The notes below the pieces were generated by a model. That model was not told where the DNA came from. It worked only from the letters and a program-made list of their open reading frames with translations, and did not search any database. Of a stretch of 64,000 nt of DNA, positions 53,686-62,678 are shown one piece after another. The DNA comes from JAXLQL01 sp046331625 (lineage in GTDB: Bacteria; Acidobacteriota; Terriglobia; Bryobacterales; Bryobacteraceae): NCBI GenBank assembly GCA_046331625.1, contig JAXLQL010000032.1, positions 1 through 64,000 of the forward strand. Direction: 5' to 3'. The translations under genes and the position numbers were made by a program. Position 1 is the stretch's first letter. Every line of letters starts with the position of its first letter.

Positions 53686-53912
53686 TCCGCCGCAGAGAGG
53701 GAGAATCGCTCGTCATCCAGACCCCCAGCGGTCCGGTGGAAATCGGCATCTTCGAGATCAGCCCCACGCGCGTCAAAATCGGCATCCAAGCGCCCGATGA
53801 CGTCCACATCCTGCGCAAGGAGATGCTGCTCGCACAGGCGCAAAACCGCGCTGCCGCCGAGGCTCTGTCTCCCGAGGCGATCGGGTCCCTCCTCGGCCAA
53901 GCCCGAAGTTAA
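53676..53912 (+). CDS. csrA: carbon storage regulator CsrA
   Basis: RNA-binding post-transcriptional regulator. 78 residues from MLVIRRREGESLVI. The dimer core ends VKIGIQAPDDVHILRKEMLL, with the RNA-binding Arg of the VHILRKE segment. A 25-residue C-terminal extension (LSPEAIGSLLGQARS) makes it longer than the 61 residues of E. coli CsrA. Translation is probably coupled to fliW. The TAA overlaps the convergent hydrolase stop. Confidence 0.93.
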   Translation: MLVIRRREGESLVIQTPSGPVEIGIFEISPTRVKIGIQAPDDVHILRKEMLLAQAQNRAAAEALSPEAIGSLLGQARS

Positions 53913-55249
53913 CGCCCTGCCTCCCGAAACAATTCCTCCACTTTCTGTGCAATCACCTCTTCCACCGCATACCCATACGGCGCCGGAAGCCCGTACTCCG
54001 GAATTCCCGTAGCTCCCTCGTATCCTCCCTCGCGCAACACACGTAGGGATGGAACGTAGGAGAGCAACTCGTTGTTGTACCCCGCCACCCAAGTGTTCTC
54101 AGCGCCGTACTGGCTTTTGAAACGCAAACAGTAGTCCACCACCGGCTCGCCCGTCAGCCCGATCAGCGTAAGCGAACTCCCGAATCGCCACACCTGCACC
54201 GGATACGGATACCGGTCAATCAGCTTCCCATCCCGCGCGAGCAGCTTCAGCAGATACTCATTGAAGCGAAGCTCGCGCCCCTTCATCGTCCGGCCGCGCT
54301 CCACCAGTTCTTCGCGCGTTGGCGCCTTCTGGAACGGTACCTCGGCGATTCCATACGCCGTGCGCAGCGGACCCTCCACCGGCGTCATCTTGATCCGCAT
54401 TACCATCTCGGCGGACTTCGCGAGGATCTTGCCGTACATCGACGCCAACTCCACGGCCTCTTGGGACATCGTGCCCATCACGCGGGGCAGGGGATTGGCG
54501 TCACCACCGCAGCCCATCACGAACAGCGCCACCGCGCCCGGATATCGCTTCTCCAACTCTTCCTGCGCGTAGCCCGGATAGTCGCCGTTGACTTGGTTAC
54601 CCGAGAGCGCCGTCGCATGGCACGAGTATCCGAAAAGAATCGCCGTGGGCGCGCCATCTGCGCCGCGTGCCGCCATCACCGGCACATCCTGATCCACCGG
54701 ACCCGGAAGCATTCTTCCCCCCGGCCGCGAGCGCCTTCGGTTCACCGCAATCCCCGCCAATCCTTGTTCGAACTCGAGCCGCGAGGGCCGTAGCGATTTC
54801 ACGGCGGCGGTGATCGCCTGCTCATACCAGTCATAGAGCTGCTTCGTGTAGCGATCCACGGCGCCCCGCTGCTGCGGAGTAAGGTCATAGTAGAGCTTCA
54901 GCACGTCGCCGGTCACCGGGCACGAGTGGTTGTGCGAGTAGTTGAACAGCAGCCGCTCCCGCGGGATGCCGAGCTTGTCTTTCACGCGCCGGCTCACTTC
55001 GGCCACGGTCGCGGTGTCGAGCCCCACCAGGTCGCTGGTCGTGATCACGGCCACGGCGCCGTCGTCATGTTGGAACGCTGCCGCCTTCACCCAAATCTTC
55101 TGGAGTACTCCCTCTGACGGCTTCTCGCGATTGGCGTATCCGGCCAGCCAGATGGGCTCGGCAGGGGTGATGTCGGCCTTCGCGGCTCCCACCTTCCATG
55201 CGGCGATGGCGGGAAGGCACGAAAGAAGCAGGAGATATGTTCGAAACAT
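53909..55249 (-). CDS. neutral/alkaline ceramidase-like secreted hydrolase
   Basis: 446 residues with signal peptide MFRTYLLLLSCLPAIAA. VGAAKADITPAEPIWLAGYA, RERLLFNYSHNHSCPVTGDV and AILFGYSCHATALSGNQVNG carry the metal-binding His residues of the neutral/alkaline non-lysosomal ceramidase family; GCGGDANPLPRVMG is also typical. Bacterial members may cleave ceramides or related amides. The stop overlaps csrA's across a shared TTAA. Confidence 0.82.
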   Translation of the reverse strand: MFRTYLLLLSCLPAIAAWKVGAAKADITPAEPIWLAGYANREKPSEGVLQKIWVKAAAFQHDDGAVAVITTSDLVGLDTATVAEVSRRVKDKLGIPRERLLFNYSHNHSCPVTGDVLKLYYDLTPQQRGAVDRYTKQLYDWYEQAITAAVKSLRPSRLEFEQGLAGIAVNRRRSRPGGRMLPGPVDQDVPVMAARGADGAPTAILFGYSCHATALSGNQVNGDYPGYAQEELEKRYPGAVALFVMGCGGDANPLPRVMGTMSQEAVELASMYGKILAKSAEMVMRIKMTPVEGPLRTAYGIAEVPFQKAPTREELVERGRTMKGRELRFNEYLLKLLARDGKLIDRYPYPVQVWRFGSSLTLIGLTGEPVVDYCLRFKSQYGAENTWVAGYNNELLSYVPSLRVLREGGYEGATGIPEYGLPAPYGYAVEEVIAQKVEELFREAGR

Positions 55250-55405
55250 GTCTTCGATTCTATGTCAGCGCAGTGCTCTCGCCGGCGTCCGCCCGGCACG
55301 CCCTCCGCAGGCTCGTGCCAGCCCGCAACCGGTCCAGGGCGCGAGTCGGTTTTCCGCCATTGAAAATTGACACCCGGCACCGCCGCATGATACCTTTCGC
55401 GGCGG

Positions 55406-56956
55406 ATGACTCGACGCCAATTCCAACTCGGATTCACTGCCTCCGGAGCTCTCGGCCAAAGCCGGCGTCCTCTGATTGCCATCGGCGGCATCATGCATGA
55501 GACCAACACGTTCAACTCGCACAAGACCACCCTCGCCGACTTCGGCGTTGGCGTGGGCGGCGCCGGAATCCTCCGCGGCCAGGAAATCACCCGCGAGTTC
55601 GAGACCGGAAACTCCACCACCAGCGGCGTCATCGCCGGAGCCAAAGAGCACGGCTTCGATCTCTATCCCACGTTGAGCGCCGGTCCACAGACGATCGGCA
55701 CCGTTACCGACGAAGCCTTCGACACCCTCATGGATGAGTTGATCCGCCGCCTGAAGGAGCGCCCGTTCGATGGCGTCATCCTCACGCTGCACGGAACCAT
55801 GGTGGTGGAAAGCTATCCGCACGGCGACGCTGAAGTGGTGCGCCGGGTCCGCCAAGCCCTGGGGCCCAGCATGCCCATCGTGGTCACGCACGACTTCCAC
55901 GCCAACGTCTCGGAAGAGATCGTGGCGCTTTCGAACGTGCTGATCTGCTACAAAGAGACCCCACATCTCGACTCCAAGGATCGCGGACTCCAAGCAGCCC
56001 GCATCATGGCGCGCATCGTGCGCGGCGAAGTGAAGCCTACCCAGGCGCTCGCCAAGCCTCCGATGCTCTATAACCTCGTCTTCCACAACACGTTTCAAGG
56101 TCCGCTCAAACCCATCGTCGATGAGAGCAAGCGCCTCGAGACGTTGCCCAAGTTCCTCGCCGTCAGCGTTCCGGGCGGCTATCAATGGGCGGACATTCCT
56201 GCGATGGGCCCGTCGGTCGTCGTAGTGACCGACAACGATCTCGAACTCGCGCGCCGCGAAGCCAAGCGCCTGGCGGACATGGTTTGGAACACGCGCGGCG
56301 CTCTCAAACTCAACCTGCCCGATCCCGCCACGGCTGTGAAGATCGCCATGGCGAGCGATAAGTTCCCCGTCACGCTGATGGACACGGGCGACAACATCGG
56401 CGGCGGATCCGCCGGCGACAGCACCTTCATCCTCGAAGAGCTAGTGAAACAGAAAGCCACAGGGTGGGCCGTAGCGATCGCCGACGAGCCCGCCGTGAAG
56501 GCAGCGTTCCAAGCCGGCGTCGGCGGCGATTTCGACATGCCCGTCGGCGGCAAGACCGACAACATGCACGGCAAGCCCGTGCGCATTCGCGGCAAGGTGA
56601 AGTCGCTGCACGATGGCAAGTACATCGAGCCCGCGGTTCGCCACGGCGGAACGCGCTACTGGGAAATGGGGCTCACCGCTGTCATCGAAGCTGAAGGCTC
56701 CACGCGCGACTTGCCCAACATCGTCGAGGTCACTTCCAAGCGAGTCTTCCCCGGAAGCATCCACGAACTGGTGAGCGTCGGCATCTATCCGGAGCGCATG
56801 AAAATCCTCGTCGCCAAGGGAACGGTGGCCCCGCGCGCTGCCTACGAACCAGTCTCGGCGCGCATCATCGAAGTGGATAGCGGCGGCGTCACCGCGGTGA
56901 ATCCGGCGCGATTCAAATTCCAGCGCGTCAGGCGGCCGCTGTTTGGTTTAGACTAG
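55406..56956 (+). CDS. M81 family metallopeptidase (MlrC-like)
   Basis: 516 residues. Start MTRRQFQLGFTASGALGQ has a twin-arginine-like pair. MlrC features: IAIGGIMHETNTFNSHKTTL, PFDGVILTLHGTMVVESYPH, GDAEVV, VVTHDFHANVSEEIVALSNV and YKETPHLDSKDRG, with zinc ligands His/Asp/His. C-terminal VTLMDTGDNIGGGSAGDSTF is conserved. Related enzymes degrade linearised microcystin, but the family is broad and the substrate here is not established. Confidence 0.87.
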   Translation: MTRRQFQLGFTASGALGQSRRPLIAIGGIMHETNTFNSHKTTLADFGVGVGGAGILRGQEITREFETGNSTTSGVIAGAKEHGFDLYPTLSAGPQTIGTVTDEAFDTLMDELIRRLKERPFDGVILTLHGTMVVESYPHGDAEVVRRVRQALGPSMPIVVTHDFHANVSEEIVALSNVLICYKETPHLDSKDRGLQAARIMARIVRGEVKPTQALAKPPMLYNLVFHNTFQGPLKPIVDESKRLETLPKFLAVSVPGGYQWADIPAMGPSVVVVTDNDLELARREAKRLADMVWNTRGALKLNLPDPATAVKIAMASDKFPVTLMDTGDNIGGGSAGDSTFILEELVKQKATGWAVAIADEPAVKAAFQAGVGGDFDMPVGGKTDNMHGKPVRIRGKVKSLHDGKYIEPAVRHGGTRYWEMGLTAVIEAEGSTRDLPNIVEVTSKRVFPGSIHELVSVGIYPERMKILVAKGTVAPRAAYEPVSARIIEVDSGGVTAVNPARFKFQRVRRPLFGLD

Positions 56957-56975
56957 GTCGGAAGGAGAGACTGCC

Positions 56976-57425
56976 ATGTCCACTGCGCCGGCACCGGCGA
57001 TGCGATCGAGCGGAGTTCCCGCGTTCGCTCAAAGACCACAAGGTGTTTCCATTCTCGCTTGGGGTTCGCTGATCTACGGGCTCTGGAAACTCTTCGTACC
57101 GATTCTGCTTCTCGGGGTCGGCGGAGCGTTGCTCAACTGGGGCGGCTTCGTCGCGTCGGCCGCGGGGGTGATCGCCGTGATCGTCGCCGTCCTCAAACTG
57201 GTGACGCCGATTTTCTACCTCATCTTCTCGTTCGGCGCGTTTCGCATGAAGTCCTGGGCGTGGCCGATGGGAATCATCGCGCCGTTGTTCGGAGTGCTCG
57301 GCGGCATGTGGAGCTTCCTTCATGGAGACTCACTCCGCCACTTGTTCCTCACATCGCTCGTGCCGGTGCTGATTCTCGGCTATCTCTTCACGCCAGCCGT
57401 GAAGCGCGCGTTCGGGCGACCCTAG
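56976..57425 (+). CDS. small membrane protein
   Basis: 149 residues; GAAGGAG lies 8 bases before the ATG. Four hydrophobic segments: SLIYGLWKLFVPILLLGVGG, FVASAAGVIAVIVAVLKLVT, MKSWAWPMGIIAPLFGVLGG and FLTSLVPVLILGYLFTPAV. Family not recognised. It lies in a short collinear run from the M81 gene to ogt, with gaps of 19 and 2 bp. Confidence 0.68.
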   Translation: MSTAPAPAMRSSGVPAFAQRPQGVSILAWGSLIYGLWKLFVPILLLGVGGALLNWGGFVASAAGVIAVIVAVLKLVTPIFYLIFSFGAFRMKSWAWPMGIIAPLFGVLGGMWSFLHGDSLRHLFLTSLVPVLILGYLFTPAVKRAFGRP

Positions 57426-57427
57426 CC

Positions 57428-57910
57428 TTGACATCGTTCACCGTAATTTCGAGTCCGGCGGGAGATTTGTTGCTCGCAGGCTCCGGCGCGTTGACGCATC
57501 TGCAGTTCGTGCGCGGGAGACGCGAAGCGGCGCCGGATCCGGCATGGATCGCGGACGCGGCTCCGTTCCGCGACGCCACTCGCCAACTCGAAGAATACTT
57601 CGCTGGCACGCGTTGCGACTTCGATCTCGAACTCGCCCCTGAAGGCACGCCGTTCCAACTCGCCGTCTGGCGGGAACTTCGCAACATCCCTTACGGCGAA
57701 ACAATTTCCTATGGTGCGTTGGCGCGCCGCATCGGCAATCCAGCGGCGTCACGCGCGGTAGGCCTCGCCAATGGAGCCAATCCCATTGCGATCATCGTGC
57801 CCTGCCATCGCGTGATCGGTGCGAACGGCAAACTCACCGGCTTTGGCGGTGGACTCGATATCAAAGAGCGCCTGCTCGCACTCGAACGCGGCCAACGCCT
57901 GTTGCTCTAG
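57428..57910 (+). CDS. ogt: methylated-DNA--protein-cysteine methyltransferase
   Basis: Direct repair of O6-alkylguanine by suicide transfer to a Cys. 160 residues from TTG 57428, only 2 bp after the upstream gene. TPFQLAVWRELRNIPYGETI, SYGALARRIGNPAASRAVG and the active site ANPIAIIVPCHRVIGANGKL are all present. The upstream-extended open frame is rejected. Confidence 0.93.
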   Translation: MTSFTVISSPAGDLLLAGSGALTHLQFVRGRREAAPDPAWIADAAPFRDATRQLEEYFAGTRCDFDLELAPEGTPFQLAVWRELRNIPYGETISYGALARRIGNPAASRAVGLANGANPIAIIVPCHRVIGANGKLTGFGGGLDIKERLLALERGQRLLL

Positions 57911-57998
57911 ATCATCCCACGGCGTGCGTAGCCAACCATGGATTCGAGACCCGCTTCGGATACGGGCACATGAGCTTCTGGCGTTGCGGATCAGCCGC

Positions 57999-58044
57999 GT
58001 GCGTGGGGCGGTCTTCAGCCAACGCGGGACTTTGGGTCCCGCCG
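57999..58044. repeat. REP-like palindrome in the lpxD leader
   Basis: GTGGGGCGGTCTTCAGCC followed by AACGCGGGACTTTGGGTCCCGCC. The second arm pair GCGGGAC/GTCCCGC is exact. It ends 18 bp before the lpxD start codon, so a hairpin would form close to the ribosome site. Confidence 0.75.
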
Positions 58045-58062
58045 GCCGCGCTACGCTGGTCC

Positions 58063-59106
58063 ATGATGAAACTCGGCGAAATCGCGCAACGCCTCGGCTG
58101 CGAATTGCACGGCAACGCGGACCTCGAAATCACCGGCGTCCGTGGCATGGAGGAAGCCAGTCCCACCGAAATCACCTTCCTCTCGAATCCCAAGTACGCG
58201 CACAAGGTGAAGGACACGCGCGCGGGTGCCATCCTCGTCACCAAGCCCGTCAAGGACAAAGACATCGCGTGCGTCATTTCGTCGAACCCCTACGTCGACT
58301 TCGCGCGAACGCTCGAGATGTTCTACACGCCGCCGCGGCCCGCACCCGGGATTCATCCCACCGCTGTCATCGCTCCCAGTGCGACCGTGGGCGACGGCGC
58401 ATCTATCGGAGCCTACGCCGTCATTGGTGAGCGCTGCCGCGTGGGTCGCAACGCCGTGCTGCATCCGCACGTGGTCATTTATGAAGGCGCAGAGATCGGC
58501 GACGATTTTCTCGCACACTCGGGCGTGGTGGTCCGGGAGTTCTGCCGCGTGGGCAATCGCGTCATCTTGCAGAACAATGTCGTCGTTGGCGGAGACGGCT
58601 ACGGGTTCGCCAAGAAGGCCGATGGCACGCACTACAAGATCGTGCAGTCTGGCGTGACGGTTGTGGAAGACGATGTCGAGATCCAGTCCCTCACTTCGAT
58701 CGATCGGGCCACGGTGGGCGAAACCCGTATCGAGCGCGGCGCCAAGATTGATTCGCTCGTTCAGATCGGGCACGCGTGTGTGGTCGGCGAAGACAACATC
58801 ATCTGCTCGCAGACTGGCCTTGCGGGCAGTTCTATTTTGGGCAAGAATGTTTTGCTCGCCGGGCAGGTCGGCATCTCGGGGCACTTGACCATCCACGACA
58901 ACGCGGTGATCTACGCGCAGAGCGGGATCGGCGGAGACGTGGAGGCGGGTGCGATTATGTCGGGCTCGCCGGCATTCGATGCTCCCACGTGGCGCCGCTC
59001 GATCACGGCGTTCCCCAAGCTGCCCGACCTGCTCAAGACTGTGCGGCATTTGGAGAAGCGCCTGGAAGCGCTGGAGTCACGCACTTCGCCGCAATCCGAA
59101 TCCTGA
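58063..59106 (+). CDS. lpxD: UDP-3-O-(3-hydroxyacyl)glucosamine N-acyltransferase
   Basis: Third step of lipid A synthesis: N-acylation of UDP-3-O-acyl-GlcN. 347 residues from MMKLGEIAQRLGCELHGNAD (or 58066). N-terminal uridine-binding domain with FLSNPKYAHKVKDTRAGAIL. Left-handed beta-helix hexapeptides: HPTAVIAPSATVGDGASIGA, GVVVREFCRVGNRVILQNNV. The catalytic His lies in SLVQIGHACVVGED. The C-terminal helix is predicted (HLEKRLEALESRT). Shows a lipid-A-bearing outer membrane. No other lpx genes nearby. Confidence 0.95.
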   Translation: MMKLGEIAQRLGCELHGNADLEITGVRGMEEASPTEITFLSNPKYAHKVKDTRAGAILVTKPVKDKDIACVISSNPYVDFARTLEMFYTPPRPAPGIHPTAVIAPSATVGDGASIGAYAVIGERCRVGRNAVLHPHVVIYEGAEIGDDFLAHSGVVVREFCRVGNRVILQNNVVVGGDGYGFAKKADGTHYKIVQSGVTVVEDDVEIQSLTSIDRATVGETRIERGAKIDSLVQIGHACVVGEDNIICSQTGLAGSSILGKNVLLAGQVGISGHLTIHDNAVIYAQSGIGGDVEAGAIMSGSPAFDAPTWRRSITAFPKLPDLLKTVRHLEKRLEALESRTSPQSES

Positions 59107-59112
59107 TCGCGC

Positions 59113-60495
59113 TTACGCCAAAATCTCCCTGATCGGACCCGTGCCCTCCTCCACCAAATGGAACGTCCGCCCGATCGCCTGCACCTGCATCTTCTTGTAG
59201 TCGAGCCCCACCTGCTGCAGAATCGTCGCGTGTAGATCCGAGTAGTAGTGTGGATGCTCCATCGCGCGATATCCGAACTCATCGGTCGCGCCATGCACCA
59301 CGCCACCCTTCACGCCTCCACCCGCCAACCACGACGTGTAGCCCTTCGGATTGTGATCGCGACCGGTAATGTTCTGCGACCACGGGCTACGCCCGAACTC
59401 ACTCGTCCACACCACCAAGGTCGAATCGAGCATGCCCCGCTGATCCAGATCGCGAATCAATCCGGCGAGCGGCTTGTCCGTCGCGCGACACAGCGGTTCG
59501 TGCGTCTTCATGTCGCCATGCGCGTCCCAGGCTCCGTTTCCCCCGCCCGCGTGGCAAATCTGAATGAAGCGAACGCCCTGCTCCGCCAGCCTGCGCGCCA
59601 ACAGCAGTTGCTTGCCGAAGTCGTCAGTGGGCTCCGCGCCGATCCCGTAGAGATCGAGCACATGCTTCGGCTCGTTCGCGAACGAAACCACTCCGGGCGC
59701 GGTCAATTGCATCCGCCCGGCCAACTCATACGAACGCGTGCGCGCGGCAATGTCCGACTGGATCGCATGCCGCTCTCGAAACTCCGCATTCAGCTTCGCC
59801 AGCATTTCCATTCGCCGCTCACGCTCGGCCGCGTTGCTTCCCTTCGGCGGATACAGGTTTGGAATCGGCGTATCACCCGATTGGAACGGTGTCGCCGCGT
59901 GCGCTCCTCCTAGATAACCTCCGGTGAGCTGCACCGGAGACGAGGGCCGCCCGATATTCACGAACGCCGGAAGATCTGTGTTCGCCGTACCGAGCGCATA
60001 CGACACCCACGAACCCAGCGATGCATGATCGAACGCGCGCCCGCGATGTCCGGTCTGCGTCTCGATCACCGCGGGAAAGTGATTCCCTTCGTGGCACCAC
60101 ATCGAGCGGACGATCGAGATCTTGTCCACCACCTCGCCCACGTGCGGAAACCAGTCCGACACTGGAATGCCCGACTTGCCATACTGCTTGAACGTGCGCA
60201 AACAGGGGATCACGGGCCGCTTCATCTCGGCCACGTTGTCGCCGAAGCCGATGGCGTCGATCAGCTTGCCCGCGTACTTGTTGCCTTTCGGATCGAACGT
60301 GTCGAGGTGGCTGACGCCGCCGCACATGAAGAGGAAGATGACCGACTTCGCCTTCGGAGCGAAGTGGGTTCCCGCGCCTTCGATCTTGCCGTCGGCCGCG
60401 AGCAGCGAGCCGAGCGCCGTCCCCAGAAACGCTCCGCCCGTCTGATGGAACAGATGCCGCCTGGAGACGCGGCCGCCGGGAAATGTTTGAAACAT
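59113..60495 (-). CDS. DUF1501 protein (sulfatase-like fold)
   Basis: 460 residues from MFQTFPGGRVSRRHLFHQTG, which has a twin-arginine-like pair. KAKSVIFLFMCGGVSHLDTF, DPKGNKYAGK, IVRSMWCHEGNHFPAVIETQ and VVWTSEFGRSPWSQNITGRD HNP are DUF1501 marks, an alkaline phosphatase-fold family. In Planctomycetes and Acidobacteriota it is nearly always adjacent to a DUF1549/DUF1553 gene, as here (8 bp). Function unknown; secretion by Tat is likely. Confidence 0.88.
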   Translation of the reverse strand: MFQTFPGGRVSRRHLFHQTGGAFLGTALGSLLAADGKIEGAGTHFAPKAKSVIFLFMCGGVSHLDTFDPKGNKYAGKLIDAIGFGDNVAEMKRPVIPCLRTFKQYGKSGIPVSDWFPHVGEVVDKISIVRSMWCHEGNHFPAVIETQTGHRGRAFDHASLGSWVSYALGTANTDLPAFVNIGRPSSPVQLTGGYLGGAHAATPFQSGDTPIPNLYPPKGSNAAERERRMEMLAKLNAEFRERHAIQSDIAARTRSYELAGRMQLTAPGVVSFANEPKHVLDLYGIGAEPTDDFGKQLLLARRLAEQGVRFIQICHAGGGNGAWDAHGDMKTHEPLCRATDKPLAGLIRDLDQRGMLDSTLVVWTSEFGRSPWSQNITGRDHNPKGYTSWLAGGGVKGGVVHGATDEFGYRAMEHPHYYSDLHATILQQVGLDYKKMQVQAIGRTFHLVEEGTGPIREILA

Positions 60496-60503
60496 GGCCG
60501 CTC

Positions 60504-62663
60504 CTATTGCACGAAAACGAACTCGTCGAGATTGAACAAGAGCCACGCCAGCCCGTCGAGACGTGCGGGATCGCCGTCAAGGTAGGTCATGCCCTGATCG
60601 AGTTCGGCTGCGCTGGGCGCGCGACTCACTGCGATGCGATAGGCGAGTTGCACCGCAGACTTCAGATCGGCCCCGGCCTCCTTCCGCACGCGGTCCGCGA
60701 GCTTCTTCGAGGCTTTGTCCACCACGTCACTGTTCATCAGGAACAGACTCTGCGGCGCGGTGACCGTGCGCGTGCGCAGCGGACACGGCAGACGCCCATC
60801 CTCCACATCGAACGCCTGGAGAAAATTCGGAACCACGTCCCGGCTCGTCGAGAACCCGCGAATGATGTACGCGCCACGGCGGTTGATCTTCGCGTCCGCG
60901 CGAGCGCCACCACGGCCACCACGGCGCGGCCGATCCTCGCGAGCCAGATCGAACGAAGGTCCGCCGACCGTGCGGTCCAAATCGTCAGCGGCCGTGAGAA
61001 TCGAATCCCAGATCGGCTCCGCTTCCAGACGCCGTAGGCGCATGCCCCACAGATATGTGTTCGCCGGATCGATCCGGGTGTTGCGCTCCATTACTTCGCG
61101 ATCGGCCCACGACGCCCGGCGATACGCCTGCGACGTCACCATCAGTTTGTGCATCTGCCGCATGCTGAACTTGCGCGACACGAACTCGCTCGCCAGCCAA
61201 TCGATCAGCTCGCGATGCACCGGCGCGCCTCCAAGCGTGCCGAAATCGCTCACGCTCTTTTGCAGGCCTTCGCCGAAATGCCATTGCCAGAGCCGATTCA
61301 CCGCCACGCGCGCAAACAATGGATTCTCCGGTGCAGTGAGCCAATCGGAGAACGCCTCCACACGCCCCTCGCGCCAATCGATCTGCGCGGGCGCGAACGG
61401 CCACCCTGGCTTCACCGGCTTGTCTTTTTCAGGGCGCTCCGGTTCACCACTCGTCAGAATGTAGCTCGGCTCGGTTTCTTTCGTGCCGTCTACTTCCACG
61501 GTCCAGAACGCGGGCAACGGGGCGGCCGCGGTGTTGCTGATTTCGTCGAGCTTCTTTCGGAGATCCTTGTAACGCGCGCGATCCGCCGCATTCATGCTGT
61601 CCTGCAGCGGACCCGAATCGATCCGTAGCACCGGGAAGTAATCGTCCGCGATCTTCTGCTCGTCGGCCGTCCGATCCTTCTCCGGCTTTCGAATGATCGC
61701 CTGCACATTCGCCGGCAGCATCGATACGCGCTCCTGGTAGAGCTTCTCCCGATACGGCTTAGTGAGTTCTTGGAGCGGACCTTCCACCGCCGTGCGCTGG
61801 GCAGCAAGTTCATCGTTCGCCTTGGCGCGCGCCATCACCTCAGAGGGCGTGGCCAGCAGCACCTTCTTCACTACCAGGGGATCGAACAACGCCTTCATGC
61901 GATAGAAATCCAGCTGCGTCACGGGATCGTACATGTGGTCGTGGCATTTTGCACAACCGACGGTGAGCCCCAGAAACGCGCTCGACACCGTCTCGACAGC
62001 CACAATCGGCAACTCCTGCGTATCCTTGTTGTCACGAATCACGGCGCCGCGCGCGAGAAATCCGCGCGCGAACATGTCTTCTGGCCGCGGCTCTGCCTTC
62101 GACCGGACGCCGATGGCCGAAATCTGCGTGCGCTGCGTCGAGCGATATCCGGTGAGCTGCGTACGTACGAACTGGTCATAGGGAAGATCGCTGTTGAGCG
62201 CGTAGATCACCCAATCGCGCCACAAGTGGATTCCCGGTGCAGCGTACATTCGCTCGTCCGCGTCGGCATAGCGCAGCACGTCGAGCCAGTGCCGCGCATA
62301 GCGCACGCCGTGTTGCTCGTCGGCGAGCAAGCGATCCACCACGCGCTCGTAGGCATCGGGCGATTCGTCTTTCAGGAACGCGTCTTGTTCAGCGGGCGTG
62401 GGCGGGATCCCGATCAGATCGAGATACACGCGACGCAGCAGGGCCGGCTTGTCCGCCGCCGCCAAGGGCGTAAGCCCGTTCTCGGCCAACTTCACGCCAA
62501 CGAACGCGTCAATCGGATTTCCCTCGCCCGGTGGCACGGCGGGCCGCTTCACAGCTTCGAGGCTCCAAAGCTTCTTCGCCTTGCTCGAAGGGGGCGTGGG
62601 CTTGCGCTCGGCGGAAACGATCTCGAGCGCGAGCGCCAACACAATGAGGGAGCGGCCAATCAC
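60504..62663 (-). CDS. DUF1549/DUF1553 (PSD1-type) secreted protein
   Basis: 719 residues with signal peptide MIGRSLIVLALALEIVSA. N-terminal DUF1549: LRRVYLDLIGIPPTPAEQDA, YARHWLDVLRYAD and VGCAKCHDHMYDPVTQLDFY, which holds a CxxCH-like site. C-terminal DUF1553: NPLFARVAVNRLWQWHFGEG, FSMRQMHKLMVTSQAYRRAS and TAPQSLFLMNSDVV. A Gly/Arg insert RPRRGGRGGARADAK interrupts DUF1553 at about residue 600. Co-transcribed with the DUF1501 gene. Role unknown; often in polysaccharide-related loci. Confidence 0.9.
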   Translation of the reverse strand: MIGRSLIVLALALEIVSAERKPTPPSSKAKKLWSLEAVKRPAVPPGEGNPIDAFVGVKLAENGLTPLAAADKPALLRRVYLDLIGIPPTPAEQDAFLKDESPDAYERVVDRLLADEQHGVRYARHWLDVLRYADADERMYAAPGIHLWRDWVIYALNSDLPYDQFVRTQLTGYRSTQRTQISAIGVRSKAEPRPEDMFARGFLARGAVIRDNKDTQELPIVAVETVSSAFLGLTVGCAKCHDHMYDPVTQLDFYRMKALFDPLVVKKVLLATPSEVMARAKANDELAAQRTAVEGPLQELTKPYREKLYQERVSMLPANVQAIIRKPEKDRTADEQKIADDYFPVLRIDSGPLQDSMNAADRARYKDLRKKLDEISNTAAAPLPAFWTVEVDGTKETEPSYILTSGEPERPEKDKPVKPGWPFAPAQIDWREGRVEAFSDWLTAPENPLFARVAVNRLWQWHFGEGLQKSVSDFGTLGGAPVHRELIDWLASEFVSRKFSMRQMHKLMVTSQAYRRASWADREVMERNTRIDPANTYLWGMRLRRLEAEPIWDSILTAADDLDRTVGGPSFDLAREDRPRRGGRGGARADAKINRRGAYIIRGFSTSRDVVPNFLQAFDVEDGRLPCPLRTRTVTAPQSLFLMNSDVVDKASKKLADRVRKEAGADLKSAVQLAYRIAVSRAPSAAELDQGMTYLDGDPARLDGLAWLLFNLDEFVFVQ

Positions 62664-62678
62664 AGGAACAATCGTATC

